A DNA stretch of 43,371 nucleotides from an uncultured Pseudomonadota bacterium (GTDB lineage Bacteria > Myxococcota_A > UBA796 > UBA9615), in assembly GCA_937891735.1 (NCBI GenBank), contig CALAGR010000249.1, forward strand, positions 1 to 43,371, in the 5' to 3' direction. The position numbers and the translations under genes were made by a program. Position 1 is the stretch's first letter, and every line of letters starts with the position of its first letter. Shown here piece after piece: positions 1-7,742 of the stretch. Below the pieces are notes generated by a model. It ran no database searches. It was not told the origin of the DNA and was given only the letters and a program-made list of their open reading frames with translations.

Positions 1-1419
1 CGCGAGGACTACCAGATCCCGATTCACGTGAAGACGTGTTTCAACGCGGCCTTCACGGCGGCGCAGCTGGGAGACGCCCGCAAGGCCATCGCCTACTACC
101 GGACGACGCTCAAGGGCGACCCTGGGTACAAGCCGGCCGTGCAGAACCTGACCTTTTCGCTGCTCGGCGACGGCAAGGCGGTCGATGCCCTGCCCTACTT
201 CGAGGAGTACCTCAAGGCCAACGCCGACGACACCGAGATGGTGAACAACTACGCCGCCGCCCTGGGCGAGGCGGGCCGGTACGACGAAGGCGTCGAGATC
301 ATCCAGAAGCTGCTGTTCAAGGATCCGAAGAACACGCGCGCCTACAAGACCCTGGCCGGCATCTACTTCCAGCAGGGCAACTACCGGATGAGCCAGCTGG
401 CCTCCGCGAACGCCCTGAAGTACACGCCCGAAGACAGCGACATCCACAACAACATCGGTCTCACCTTCCTGCGCGAAGGCAAGGAGGGCGACGCGGTTGC
501 GGCGTTCAAGGAGGCCCTCAAGCTCGACGAGAACAGCATCCAGGCGAACATGAACCTGGGTCTCATCGCCTTGAAGGCCGCCGACTACCAGCAGGCTGCG
601 GAGTGCTTCAACCGCGTGTTGGCCGCCGAGCAGGGCCACGCCGAGGCCCGGATCGGTCTCGCGGTGGCCTTCCGGGGCATCAGCGAGTTCGAGAGCGCGG
701 TGGCGGAGTACGACAAGATCCTCAAGGTCGACAAGTGCCACTCGACGGCGCTGGTCAACAAGGCCGTGGTCCAGGGCCTGTTCATCGACGACTTCAAGTC
801 ATCGATGAAGACGTACGACCAGCACCGCAAGTGCCACCCGGACGTCAACATCGACGCCCGCGTCGCGGTCATCCAGAAGGCCATCGACGAAGAAGAGGAC
901 ATGCGTCGCCAGACCGAGGAGCTCATGCGCCAGATGGCCGAGCTCGAGCGCAGGGCGACGGAGTTCAAGCCAAAGCTCATCGCTCAGACGGAGCGGGCCA
1001 CCCGCGTGTTCCTGAAGTACAAGGACGTCGAGCAGGACCCCTCCTGGGCCGAGCAGCTCGCGATCCAGCTCGAGTCCACGCTGTACGCCATCGAGTCCGA
1101 AGACATCTACTTCATGGAGGAGGCGAAGGGCTACCTCGATGAGTTCGTGGTCAGCTACTACGAGTACGCGCTCGAGCTGCCGTCGGACGAGTGGACGGAC
1201 GAGTCGAACCCCATCGACGTTCCCAAGGAGGGCACCGGGGTCGAAGGTACCGAGGGCGCTGACGAGGCCGCCCCCGCTGACGAGGCGGCCCCCGCTGACG
1301 AGGCTGCCCCTGCTGACGAGGCTGCCCCTGCTGACGAGGCCGCCCCTGCTGACGAGGCCGCCCCTGCTGACGAGGCCGCCCCTGCTGACGAGGCTGGCCC
1401 CGCTGACGAGACTGAGTAG
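1..1419 (+). CDS. gltE: TPR protein, GltE/AglT-like gliding motility component (5' end outside window)
   Basis: The frame is open from base 1 with no stop, so the true start lies upstream; a GTG at 28 is only an internal candidate. The visible 472 residues are about eight tetratricopeptide repeats (roughly residues 10-290, with repeated A-x-x-Y/F and D-P-x-x-x-A signatures). A Glu/Arg-rich helix follows near residues 295-345, then an acidic tail of hexapeptide repeats. TPR domains are protein-protein scaffolds; in Myxococcus xanthus the TPR protein GltE (AglT) belongs to the envelope part of the Glt gliding complex. I assign GltE mainly by context, because the next three genes match gltF, gltG and gltH in that order. 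The TPR family alone would not justify the name. The repetitive tail is unusual and probably disordered. Confidence 0.68.
   Translation, partial: REDYQIPIHVKTCFNAAFTAAQLGDARKAIAYYRTTLKGDPGYKPAVQNLTFSLLGDGKAVDALPYFEEYLKANADDTEMVNNYAAALGEAGRYDEGVEIIQKLLFKDPKNTRAYKTLAGIYFQQGNYRMSQLASANALKYTPEDSDIHNNIGLTFLREGKEGDAVAAFKEALKLDENSIQANMNLGLIALKAADYQQAAECFNRVLAAEQGHAEARIGLAVAFRGISEFESAVAEYDKILKVDKCHSTALVNKAVVQGLFIDDFKSSMKTYDQHRKCHPDVNIDARVAVIQKAIDEEEDMRRQTEELMRQMAELERRATEFKPKLIAQTERATRVFLKYKDVEQDPSWAEQLAIQLESTLYAIESEDIYFMEEAKGYLDEFVVSYYEYALELPSDEWTDESNPIDVPKEGTGVEGTEGADEAAPADEAAPADEAAPADEAAPADEAAPADEAAPADEAAPADEAGPADETE
1258..1410 (+). repeat. 18-bp in-frame tandem repeat encoding ADEAAP units
   Basis: Eight full 18-base units (consensus begins GCTGACGAGGC) plus a partial ninth end just before the stop codon of the TPR gene. 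They encode seven ADEAAP, one ADEAGP and a final ADETE. Units differ only at third positions and one Gly codon, which indicates recent expansion by slippage or unequal crossing-over. Copy number may vary between strains. Confidence 0.95.
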
Positions 1420-1515
1420 TTCCTGGGAACCTGGGTCTCCGACCGAGGTCTTTCCCTGTTGCCCGGTCCCTCCTGCGTGTGCAGAATGGGCGACCGATGG
1501 AAGGAAGGCTGGCCT

Positions 1516-1782
1516 ATGAGCAAGCACCTGATGATGATTCTTGTCGCGCTGCTCGGTCTCGGTCTCGCCGTGCCGGCGGTGGCCCAGGACGATGACGACG
1601 CGGATGTCCGATACAAGAAGAAGACCGAGATCGACTTCGAGGACGTCTCCGTGGACGGCGAGCTCAAGAAGCCGCATGGCGCGTACCTGTTGGACAAGCG
1701 CCAGTCTTCGTTCAACCCGCTCATCCGGTTGAAGGAGAACTTCAACCAGGAAATGATCGAGTCGGTGAACCAGATTCGCTGA
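1516..1782 (+). CDS. gltF: Small periplasmic gliding motility protein, GltF/CglF family
   Basis: Encodes 88 residues. The ATG at 1516 has an AAGGAAGG ribosome-binding site seven bases upstream. Residues 1-23 form a signal peptide (K4, hydrophobic core, AVA-Q cleavage site), so the mature protein of about 65 residues is periplasmic. After a short Asp run comes the segment with YKKKTEIDFEDV (around residues 30-42), then the GELKKPHGAYLLDKR and LIRLKENF segments. This pattern and length match my memory of CglF/GltF, a small periplasmic protein of the Myxococcus Glt gliding complex. It sits 96 bases after gltE and before gltG, the same order as in Myxococcus. No catalytic motif is visible; a structural or adaptor role is expected. 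The family match rests on recollection of the conserved segment, not a search. Confidence 0.75.
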   Translation: MSKHLMMILVALLGLGLAVPAVAQDDDDADVRYKKKTEIDFEDVSVDGELKKPHGAYLLDKRQSSFNPLIRLKENFNQEMIESVNQIR

Positions 1783-1792
1783 CCATCGGACG

Positions 1793-1894
1793 GGGCACCT
1801 GGTGGGCCCCATGGTGACGCGGCTGTGAGCTCTCCCATGCCCGAACGGGAGAGGACCGGCGTTTGCTATCGCCGGATACTGGATTTCTGTATCC
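1793..1894 (+). promoter_or_regulatory. Structured gltF-gltG intercistronic region with consecutive hairpins
   Basis: The 190-base gap before gltG holds several perfect inverted repeats. They are CTCTCCC/GGGAGAG (1830-1853, 7-bp stem), CCGGCG/CGCCGG (1856-1875, 6-bp stem) and GGATAC/GTATCC (1874-1894, 6-bp stem, sharing two bases with the previous one). A weaker GGGGC/GCCCC pair lies at 1793-1810. No T-run follows, so a classical terminator is unlikely. Possible roles are mRNA processing or stabilisation, attenuation, or a regulator-binding site for gltG. Short palindromes are common in GC-rich DNA, so this is tentative. Confidence 0.35.
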
Positions 1895-1972
1895 TCTCGC
1901 GGTCGTGGCCAAAAGAGCAGACGGCACGAGCTTCCCTCCCCCTCCCGAGCACAAGTCAAGGACACATCGCAC

Positions 1973-4900
1973 ATGGCAGAGCAGGAGAACTCGCTGACGC
2001 TCGCCTTCACCATCTCCGTGGGAGGCCAGAACGCTGGCACCCAGGAGTTCGACCAGGAGATGGTCACGATCGGGAAGGGCCAGGCGGCCGTTCTTCAGAT
2101 CAGTGATCCGGACCTGGCCGATCTCCACGCGGCGGTGCAGTTGGGGGATGACGGCACGGTGACGCTTCTGGACCTCGGGAGCGAGGCCGGCACGCTCCTG
2201 AACGGGGAGCGCATCAACAACTCACCTGTGAAGGACGGCGACGAGATCCGTCTCGGGCAGACCGTGATCAAGCTCGGGCTCGTTCGTCCCGAGGTGGCTC
2301 AGGAGGAGCCGACCGACGACGGCGTCGGTCCGGTGGCCGCGGAACACGACCCCCACGAGCACAGCGCGGACGAGGAGATCGCGGACGCGGAGTCCGTCAT
2401 GGACTTCATCCTGCGCTCCGGGACCGCGGAGTCGGACCTCGGGATCGACCGCGCAGCGCCGAAGGTGCTCGAAGTCGCCGAGATCTGGTCCGGCACGGTC
2501 ATGAACGTGCGGCACTACAGCAAGGATGTGGCTGCCGTCTTCGTGGGTGACCGCCGCGCCCGACAGGTGAGGGTGCTCTCCAACATCTTCACGACGATCC
2601 TGGTCATCGGGGTCGGCTACTTCATGATTACCCACGCCAACCTGCCGGAGCCGCCGAAGATCCCGACGGATCTGCATGCTCTGGCCGGCGGGGTGGACGA
2701 CGAGACCCTGCTCAACCAATGGGAGGAGCGCGATCAGGCAGAGAAGGTCGCGTTCGCCGCCGAGCGCAAGGCCGTTCGTGACGCCGAGCGCAAGTCCCTC
2801 GAAGAGGAGGCCGACAAGCGCATCCTCGGGGACACCCGCAAGTACTCCCAGGACGCGATCAAGCGCTTCGACGAGGCCCGCAAAGCCGCGGCGGAGAAGG
2901 ACGCGGACTTCACGAAGACCGTCGCCGACTTCAGCGACGAGATCCGCACCGAGCTGATCTCCGAGATCCGCGATGAGCGCGAAGAGGCCGCCGCCAAGCT
3001 GGCGGAGGAGAACGCCCCCCCGGATCCCTACCGCGATCTCCGTGATGGCTGGACCACCGCGAAGCGCACAGCGTTCGAGAAGGAGGTCAAGAAGGCCCAG
3101 CGCCCGATGCTTCCGCCCCGCTTCGAGCTGCTCGAGCAGCCCAACTACGAGAAGCTGGTCATCGAACAGATGCTGCCGCTGGCTCGCGAGGCCGCGCCGA
3201 AGGGCGAGCTCAAGAAGAGCTGGATGGACGAGTTCGAGAAGTGGACCAAGGAGTACGACATCCTGGACGACCTGGACGTCAAGCGCGTCGCCGAGGACCT
3301 CGTCCTGGGTACGCGGGTGATCGTCGATGACGAGGTGTTGATCCTCGCGGCCGGCTTCGATCCGACCAAGGTCTACGCGGTCGACGTCGAGGGCAAGGAG
3401 ACCGAGGTCGCAGGGGACGCCGAGCTCCAGCTGTGGGAGCCGTCCGCCGAGCAGAAGGCCGCTCGCCTGGACGCCTACAAGGAGATCCAGAAGCTCCTGT
3501 TCATCCAGAACAAGCAGAAGCGCTCCACCCGCGGCATCTGCGACGCGGCCGAGAACCTGCTCACCTTCGATGAGTTCGCCAAGGACTTCGAATACAACGC
3601 CCGCTACTCGAAGTGCCTCGCGGACAAGAGCAAGTTCGACCAGAGCCGCGACCACTTCGAGCGCGCCCTGGAGAACCTGCCGACCTCGCCCAAGGACATG
3701 AGCCCGGAGGTCGCGGAGGACTACTTCATCGCCCTGTCGGTGAAGGCTCGCACCTTGCTGAGCGACGCCTACGGTGGCGACCCCCTGAAGGCGGACACCT
3801 CGCTGATCCCCATCGACAAGCGCGAGCGGGCCTTCGAGGCGTACCAGGACCTTCGAGGCTTCATCATCCAGAAGATCCAGCGGGGCAACGACCTCAAGAC
3901 CGCGCACCACTCGATCCACCTGCTCGGGATGGAGCGCCTCAAGGAGAAGCAGCAGGACCAGGTCTGGTCTGCGATCAAGCTCTCCATGGTGATCCTGGTT
4001 CTGCTTCCCATCGGCTTCGGCTTCGACGAGATCCGCGCCCGCAAGATGGCCCAGGACTTCTTCGTCAGCTCCGAGAACCTTCCCAGCGACCATTGGGCCA
4101 TCGTCGAGCAGGACGCGGCGGGCGTGAAGGTGAACTTCACCAAGGAGTCGGTCGGGTTCCTGGAGGGCGGGGGCAATCGGATATCGACCGCTGACCTGGT
4201 CAGCTCGGGCAAGGCCCGCGACGTCGGCGGCTACTACCAGGTCGAGATGGGGCCGGACGAGCGGTTCGTCAACGACATCGGCCACATGGTCTTCTTCCTC
4301 CAGAAGGTCCACAAGTCGAAGGTGATTCCGGCGCCCGTCGGCGGGAACATCGACTGGCTGTACCTCGGCACCCTCGTCGCCCTGACGTTCCTGGGCGGTG
4401 CGCTGATGGTCAGCCTGCTGACGATGGACTACGACCCCTCTCAGGAGGTCATCACGATCCCCGACCGGTTCGTGGAGCTGATGGTTCAGCAGGTCGAGAA
4501 GGAAAAGGACAAGAAGAAGCCTGCCGGCAACCCCGACGCGGGTGAGGGCGCCAAGGCCAAGGACGAAGAGGGCAAGACCGGCAAGAAGGAGGCCAAGCTC
4601 AAGAAGGCGAAGGGCTCCAAGGTCGCGATCCAGAAGTCCGAGCTGGACAAGAAGATCGCAGAGTCCACCGGCCTGCTCGCCGACCTGAACTCCATGGCCG
4701 ACACCTCCATCTTCGGCACCGGCGGTCTGGACGACTCGGTGTCCAACGTCGTCGGCGGCCTCATCGGCAGCCAGTACGGCAACCAGATGGGCGCCGGTGG
4801 CCTCGGCTCGCGCGGCTCGGGCCTGGGCGGCGGCGGCACGGCTGAGGGCCTCGGCGGCCTCGGCACGCAGGGTCGTGGGAGTGGGGCCTCCGGCTACGGC

Positions 4901-5272
4901 AGCGGTGGTGGCTACTACGGGCAGAAGGGCGGCGGCGCCCCGGGCGTCGGCGCGGGTGACCCCATCATCCTGGGCGCTCTGGACAAGTCGATCATTGATC
5001 GCATCGTCAAGAAGCACCTGCCCCAGATCCGGTACTGCTACCAGAAGGAGCTGAACAAGAACCCGAAGCTGTTCGGCAAGATGATCGTCAAGTTCGTCAT
5101 CGCCAAGGACGGCTCGGTCTCGAGTTCGAGCACCAAGTCCTCGACCCTCAAGAGCCCGATCGTGGAGAACTGCATTCACTCCCGCTTCATGCGGATGCAG
5201 TTCCCCCAGCCCAAGGGTGGCGGCATCGTCATCGTGTCGTACCCGTTCGTTTTCAACAGCCAGGGCGGCTAG
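1973..5272 (+). CDS. gltG: FHA/TonB-type gliding motility protein GltG (PglI/AgmX family), unusually long
   Basis: Encodes 1,099 residues; the ATG at 1973 follows an AAGGAC site. Order of parts: FHA fold at about residues 27-95 (IGKG... LLDLGSEAGTLLNGERI); a WSGTVMNVRHY segment at 172-181, of the kind seen between FHA and membrane segment in this family; membrane helix near 203-222; a long charged helical region at 240-360; a TPR-like stretch near 520-570; two more membrane helices near 667-685 and 796-816; a Lys-rich region; a Gly-rich linker near 930-995; and a C-terminal AgmX/PglI TonB-like domain from about 1000 (KHLPQIRYCYQKELNK). In Myxococcus this family spans the inner membrane and reaches through the periplasm, linking a cytoplasmic FHA domain to outer components. 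The protein is longer than I expect for GltG because of the extra middle region and added membrane helices. Confidence 0.8.
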   Translation: MAEQENSLTLAFTISVGGQNAGTQEFDQEMVTIGKGQAAVLQISDPDLADLHAAVQLGDDGTVTLLDLGSEAGTLLNGERINNSPVKDGDEIRLGQTVIKLGLVRPEVAQEEPTDDGVGPVAAEHDPHEHSADEEIADAESVMDFILRSGTAESDLGIDRAAPKVLEVAEIWSGTVMNVRHYSKDVAAVFVGDRRARQVRVLSNIFTTILVIGVGYFMITHANLPEPPKIPTDLHALAGGVDDETLLNQWEERDQAEKVAFAAERKAVRDAERKSLEEEADKRILGDTRKYSQDAIKRFDEARKAAAEKDADFTKTVADFSDEIRTELISEIRDEREEAAAKLAEENAPPDPYRDLRDGWTTAKRTAFEKEVKKAQRPMLPPRFELLEQPNYEKLVIEQMLPLAREAAPKGELKKSWMDEFEKWTKEYDILDDLDVKRVAEDLVLGTRVIVDDEVLILAAGFDPTKVYAVDVEGKETEVAGDAELQLWEPSAEQKAARLDAYKEIQKLLFIQNKQKRSTRGICDAAENLLTFDEFAKDFEYNARYSKCLADKSKFDQSRDHFERALENLPTSPKDMSPEVAEDYFIALSVKARTLLSDAYGGDPLKADTSLIPIDKRERAFEAYQDLRGFIIQKIQRGNDLKTAHHSIHLLGMERLKEKQQDQVWSAIKLSMVILVLLPIGFGFDEIRARKMAQDFFVSSENLPSDHWAIVEQDAAGVKVNFTKESVGFLEGGGNRISTADLVSSGKARDVGGYYQVEMGPDERFVNDIGHMVFFLQKVHKSKVIPAPVGGNIDWLYLGTLVALTFLGGALMVSLLTMDYDPSQEVITIPDRFVELMVQQVEKEKDKKKPAGNPDAGEGAKAKDEEGKTGKKEAKLKKAKGSKVAIQKSELDKKIAESTGLLADLNSMADTSIFGTGGLDDSVSNVVGGLIGSQYGNQMGAGGLGSRGSGLGGGGTAEGLGGLGTQGRGSGASGYGSGGGYYGQKGGGAPGVGAGDPIILGALDKSIIDRIVKKHLPQIRYCYQKELNKNPKLFGKMIVKFVIAKDGSVSSSSTKSSTLKSPIVENCIHSRFMRMQFPQPKGGGIVIVSYPFVFNSQGG

Positions 5273-5297
5273 CTCGTCCCCTAGCGGAAAGCCGAAC

Positions 5298-6200
5298 ATG
5301 AGTCAGCTGCTGCGGATTTCGCGCCTCGCATTCCTCCTTGTCGCCTTCGGTGCGTTCCAGGCCCAGTCCGTCTGGGCCCAGGACGACGACGACGACGACG
5401 CGGCGGACGGGGACGACGACGAGGTCGACGAAGGTGACGCCGGCGAGGCGGACGAGGATGAGGGCGACGTCAAGTCCGCCGAGGAGGAGCGCGCAGAACG
5501 CGAACGCGCCCGTCGGGCCGACATCGACTCCCAGCCCGAGGACACGTCCAGCTCGCGACAGGGCACCTCCAAGAAGAAGAAGCGTCGCGCGACTCGCGAG
5601 GTGGTCAAGGGGGCCTACCTCAAGATGAACGTCGGCCCGATCTTCTGGCTTCCGCCCATCTCCAACGTCACCACGACCTCGGGGACCGAGCTGGACTTCA
5701 GCTTCGGCTACGACGTCATCGACCGGCTCCCGTTCACGCTGACCGTCGAGGCGAGCTTCTCGACGATCATCACGAACGGCACGGGCATCAACGACAACGA
5801 GTCGTTCCAGGCCCTGCTCGAGGCTGGCATTGCGCCGACGATCCAGGGGGACTTCCGGGTCTTCGCGGGCACCGTCAACGTGCGTCTGGGGCCGAACTTC
5901 GGCGGCCGGAAGACGAAGCGGGCCAACTTCTCGATCCAGGTCGGCGGCGGCGGCGGCTACTCCCCTCCCCTCATCGACCTCAAGGACGCGGAGATCCAGA
6001 ACCGCATGAACGCGAACAACCTCGGGTTCATCATGCAGGGGCGGTTCCTGGGGCTCATCACCCCCGGCCTGGGCATCGAGTACTACACGAAGCTGTCGCA
6101 CTTCTCGATCGGGCTGGACGTCGACGCCAACATCATCCTCGGCGGACCCGCTCCGGCCATCGGGATCGGCGCCGACTTCTTCGCCAAATACACGTTCTGA
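5298..6200 (+). CDS. gltH: Outer-membrane beta-barrel gliding protein, GltH/CglE-like
   Basis: Encodes 300 residues. The ATG at 5298 lies 25 bases after the gltG stop and has a GGAAAG site. Residues 1-30 form a signal peptide ending VWAQ. Then come a very acidic run (six Asp in a row, about residues 31-75), a basic KKKKRR patch near 95, and about 190 residues of alternating hydrophobic strands with Gly and aromatic turns, ending in K-Y-T-F. A C-terminal Phe is typical of outer-membrane barrels. The position after gltG matches gltH (cglE), an outer-membrane member of the Myxococcus Glt complex. The fold is seen as pattern only; the name rests on synteny. The acidic stretch may bind cations or contact other envelope proteins. 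Confidence 0.68.
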   Translation: MSQLLRISRLAFLLVAFGAFQAQSVWAQDDDDDDAADGDDDEVDEGDAGEADEDEGDVKSAEEERAERERARRADIDSQPEDTSSSRQGTSKKKKRRATREVVKGAYLKMNVGPIFWLPPISNVTTTSGTELDFSFGYDVIDRLPFTLTVEASFSTIITNGTGINDNESFQALLEAGIAPTIQGDFRVFAGTVNVRLGPNFGGRKTKRANFSIQVGGGGGYSPPLIDLKDAEIQNRMNANNLGFIMQGRFLGLITPGLGIEYYTKLSHFSIGLDVDANIILGGPAPAIGIGADFFAKYTF

Positions 6201-6214
6201 GCCACCCGGCTCAT

Positions 6215-6238
6215 CAACGCCCCCACTCGGGGGCGTTG
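6215..6238 (+). terminator. Rho-independent-like terminator after gltH
   Basis: Perfect 10-bp stem CAACGCCCCC / GGGGGCGTTG with a four-base ACTC loop, 15 bases after the gltH stop, followed by GTCGTTCTGG. The T content after the stem is weak, but stem strength and position fit the end of the glt operon. Confidence 0.75.
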
Positions 6239-6337
6239 GTCGTTCTGGCCCTCGCGCCCTCGCCCGCCAAGTGCGCCCAGCCGGGTAACTCGCTGCCCGG
6301 ACACGGCATTCTTTCTCGGTCGGCGCAGCGTGATCGT

Positions 6338-6343
6338 TATAAT
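6338..6343 (+). promoter_or_regulatory. Consensus -10 box upstream of the choice-of-anchor-D lipoprotein gene
   Basis: A perfect TATAAT, rare in DNA this GC-rich, lies 39 bases before the start codon, just after the gltH terminator. No good -35 match sits 16-18 bases upstream (CTCGGT/TCTCGG), so activation or an extended contact may be needed. Expected transcription start is near 6350. Confidence 0.5.
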
Positions 6344-6381
6344 CCCGCCGGCTCGGGGCGACCGCCCCGTCTGGAGACTCG

Positions 6382-7617
6382 ATGCGCCCCACCGCCCTTC
6401 TCAGTCACGGCACCATCCTGGCCGTCCTCATCGCCACCGGCGCCTGCTACGTCGGCCCCGGCAATGAGCCGGACGACACGACCTTCCACGCCGAGCCCGG
6501 GTCCATCGACTTCGGGTACATCGCCGCGTCGGAGTTCTCGGAGTTCCGCGAGATCGAGCTGATCAACAACACGTCCGGCGACGTGGACATCGAGTCGGTG
6601 CACCTGAGCGAGGACAGCGACAACGCCTTCACCCTCGGCGCGATCCCGGGCACGTTGCCGGCCACCGTGGGCGCAGGCGACTCCGAGATCATCACGGTCG
6701 CCTTCGCGCCCCCCGGCACGGACGTCTACCTGGGCACCGTCGAAGTGATCACGGACGAGGGGTCCGACGAGATGCTCACCATCGAGCTCGGCGGATGCTC
6801 GACCGATGTGGACTGCACCGTCGATGTCGGCGATGACGACGACGACGACACCACCGGAGACGACGACGACACCGGCGACGACGACGACTCCACAGCGAGC
6901 GGAGACGGCGACATCTCCGTGAACCCCGTCAGCGTCGACTTCGGGGACGTGCCCCAGAACCAGAACCCGCCCGGCGACGTGGTGCAGATCAGCAACACCG
7001 GCAGCGGCCCCCTGGTGGTGTCGTCCATCGCGATCACCGGTGTGGACGCAGCGCTGTTCATCTCCGGTGGCTACGCCGGAGGCACGCTGCAGCCCGGCGG
7101 CGCCCCCGCCAGCCTGAACCTCACGTTCAACGCGGCCGGCGCCGCGCTGGGACCGAAGTCTGCAAACCTCGCCATCACGTCCAACGACGCGGACGAGGGC
7201 ACGGTCAACATCGCGCTGACCGCCAACGTCACCCAGCCCTGTGCCGGGGGCGCCGAGCTCGAGATCGTCGGGGGCACGCTCACCCCCAACCCGTTGGGTA
7301 GCCCCCCGAACCTGATCTACGTCGTGCTCGGCATGGGCGCACAGACCGCCGTGACCGTCTCCAACGCAGGCTGCGACACGCTGAGCGTGACCTCCATCGC
7401 CGACGACTCGGGCACCCTCGTCGGGCCGAACCCCGACATCTCCATCGTGAGCCAGGACCCGCTTCCGTGGGCCCTCGCGGGGGGCGAGAGCGCGGTCGTG
7501 ACCTTCCAGGTCGGAACCACCGGCGGGTGCGACGTCATCAACGTCAACGGCGCCTACGGATTCACCGTGGGTACCCCTGCCGACATCACGGCCTGTCTGG
7601 GTCTGGGCATCCAGTAG
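6382..7617 (+). CDS. Choice-of-anchor-D / ASH-domain surface lipoprotein with Asp-rich linker
   Basis: Encodes 411 residues. A lipoprotein-type leader ends near Cys22 (IATGAC, an imperfect lipobox). Three beta-sandwich repeats follow: about 30-130 (PGSIDFGYIAASE..., IELINNTSG), 178-285 (VDFGDVPQNQ, ISNTGSGPLVV) and 290-411 (VTVSNAGCDTLSV). The FG-V/I and NTG-x-x-P/L signatures are those of choice-of-anchor-D and ASH/HYDIN-like Ig folds. Between repeats one and two lies a linker of Asp runs with Thr, Gly and Ser (about 148-175), a hallmark of myxobacterial surface proteins and a plausible calcium-binding or spacer element. Paired Cys residues near 136-144 and in the last domain could form disulfides. 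Function is unknown; likely outer-membrane or surface-exposed. It has its own promoter and is not obviously part of the glt operon. Confidence 0.72.
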   Translation: MRPTALLSHGTILAVLIATGACYVGPGNEPDDTTFHAEPGSIDFGYIAASEFSEFREIELINNTSGDVDIESVHLSEDSDNAFTLGAIPGTLPATVGAGDSEIITVAFAPPGTDVYLGTVEVITDEGSDEMLTIELGGCSTDVDCTVDVGDDDDDDTTGDDDDTGDDDDSTASGDGDISVNPVSVDFGDVPQNQNPPGDVVQISNTGSGPLVVSSIAITGVDAALFISGGYAGGTLQPGGAPASLNLTFNAAGAALGPKSANLAITSNDADEGTVNIALTANVTQPCAGGAELEIVGGTLTPNPLGSPPNLIYVVLGMGAQTAVTVSNAGCDTLSVTSIADDSGTLVGPNPDISIVSQDPLPWALAGGESAVVTFQVGTTGGCDVINVNGAYGFTVGTPADITACLGLGIQ

Positions 7618-7639
7618 CCCCTCGTCCCCCCGGCCGAAC

Positions 7640-7667
7640 TTGACAGGCTGCAGCGCATCAGTAGCAT
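7640..7667 (+). promoter_or_regulatory. Sigma-70 promoter for rplC
   Basis: TTGACA (7640-7645, perfect -35), 16-base spacer, TAGCAT (7662-7667, 4 of 6 to TATAAT). Predicted start near 7674 leaves a leader of about 70 bases before the rplC ATG. It lies in the short gap after the lipoprotein gene, so L3 appears independently transcribed. Confidence 0.65.
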
Positions 7668-7742
7668 TCGCGGGCTCTGCGCCCCGCGCAGGCGCTTCCT
7701 CTGGTCTGGCATCAAGCCGTGCGCCATGAAGCAGGAGTAAAG

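Noticed and set aside
1258..1410. Possible CRISPR array
   Set aside because: Units are contiguous 18-mers with no spacers and are translated in frame.
2222..5299. Open frame of about 1,000 codons on the minus strand across gltG
   Set aside because: It mirrors the gltG codon pattern, is Leu/Arg/Asp-rich without any domain, and gltG itself has clear FHA and TonB domains. High GC removes stops in the antisense frame.
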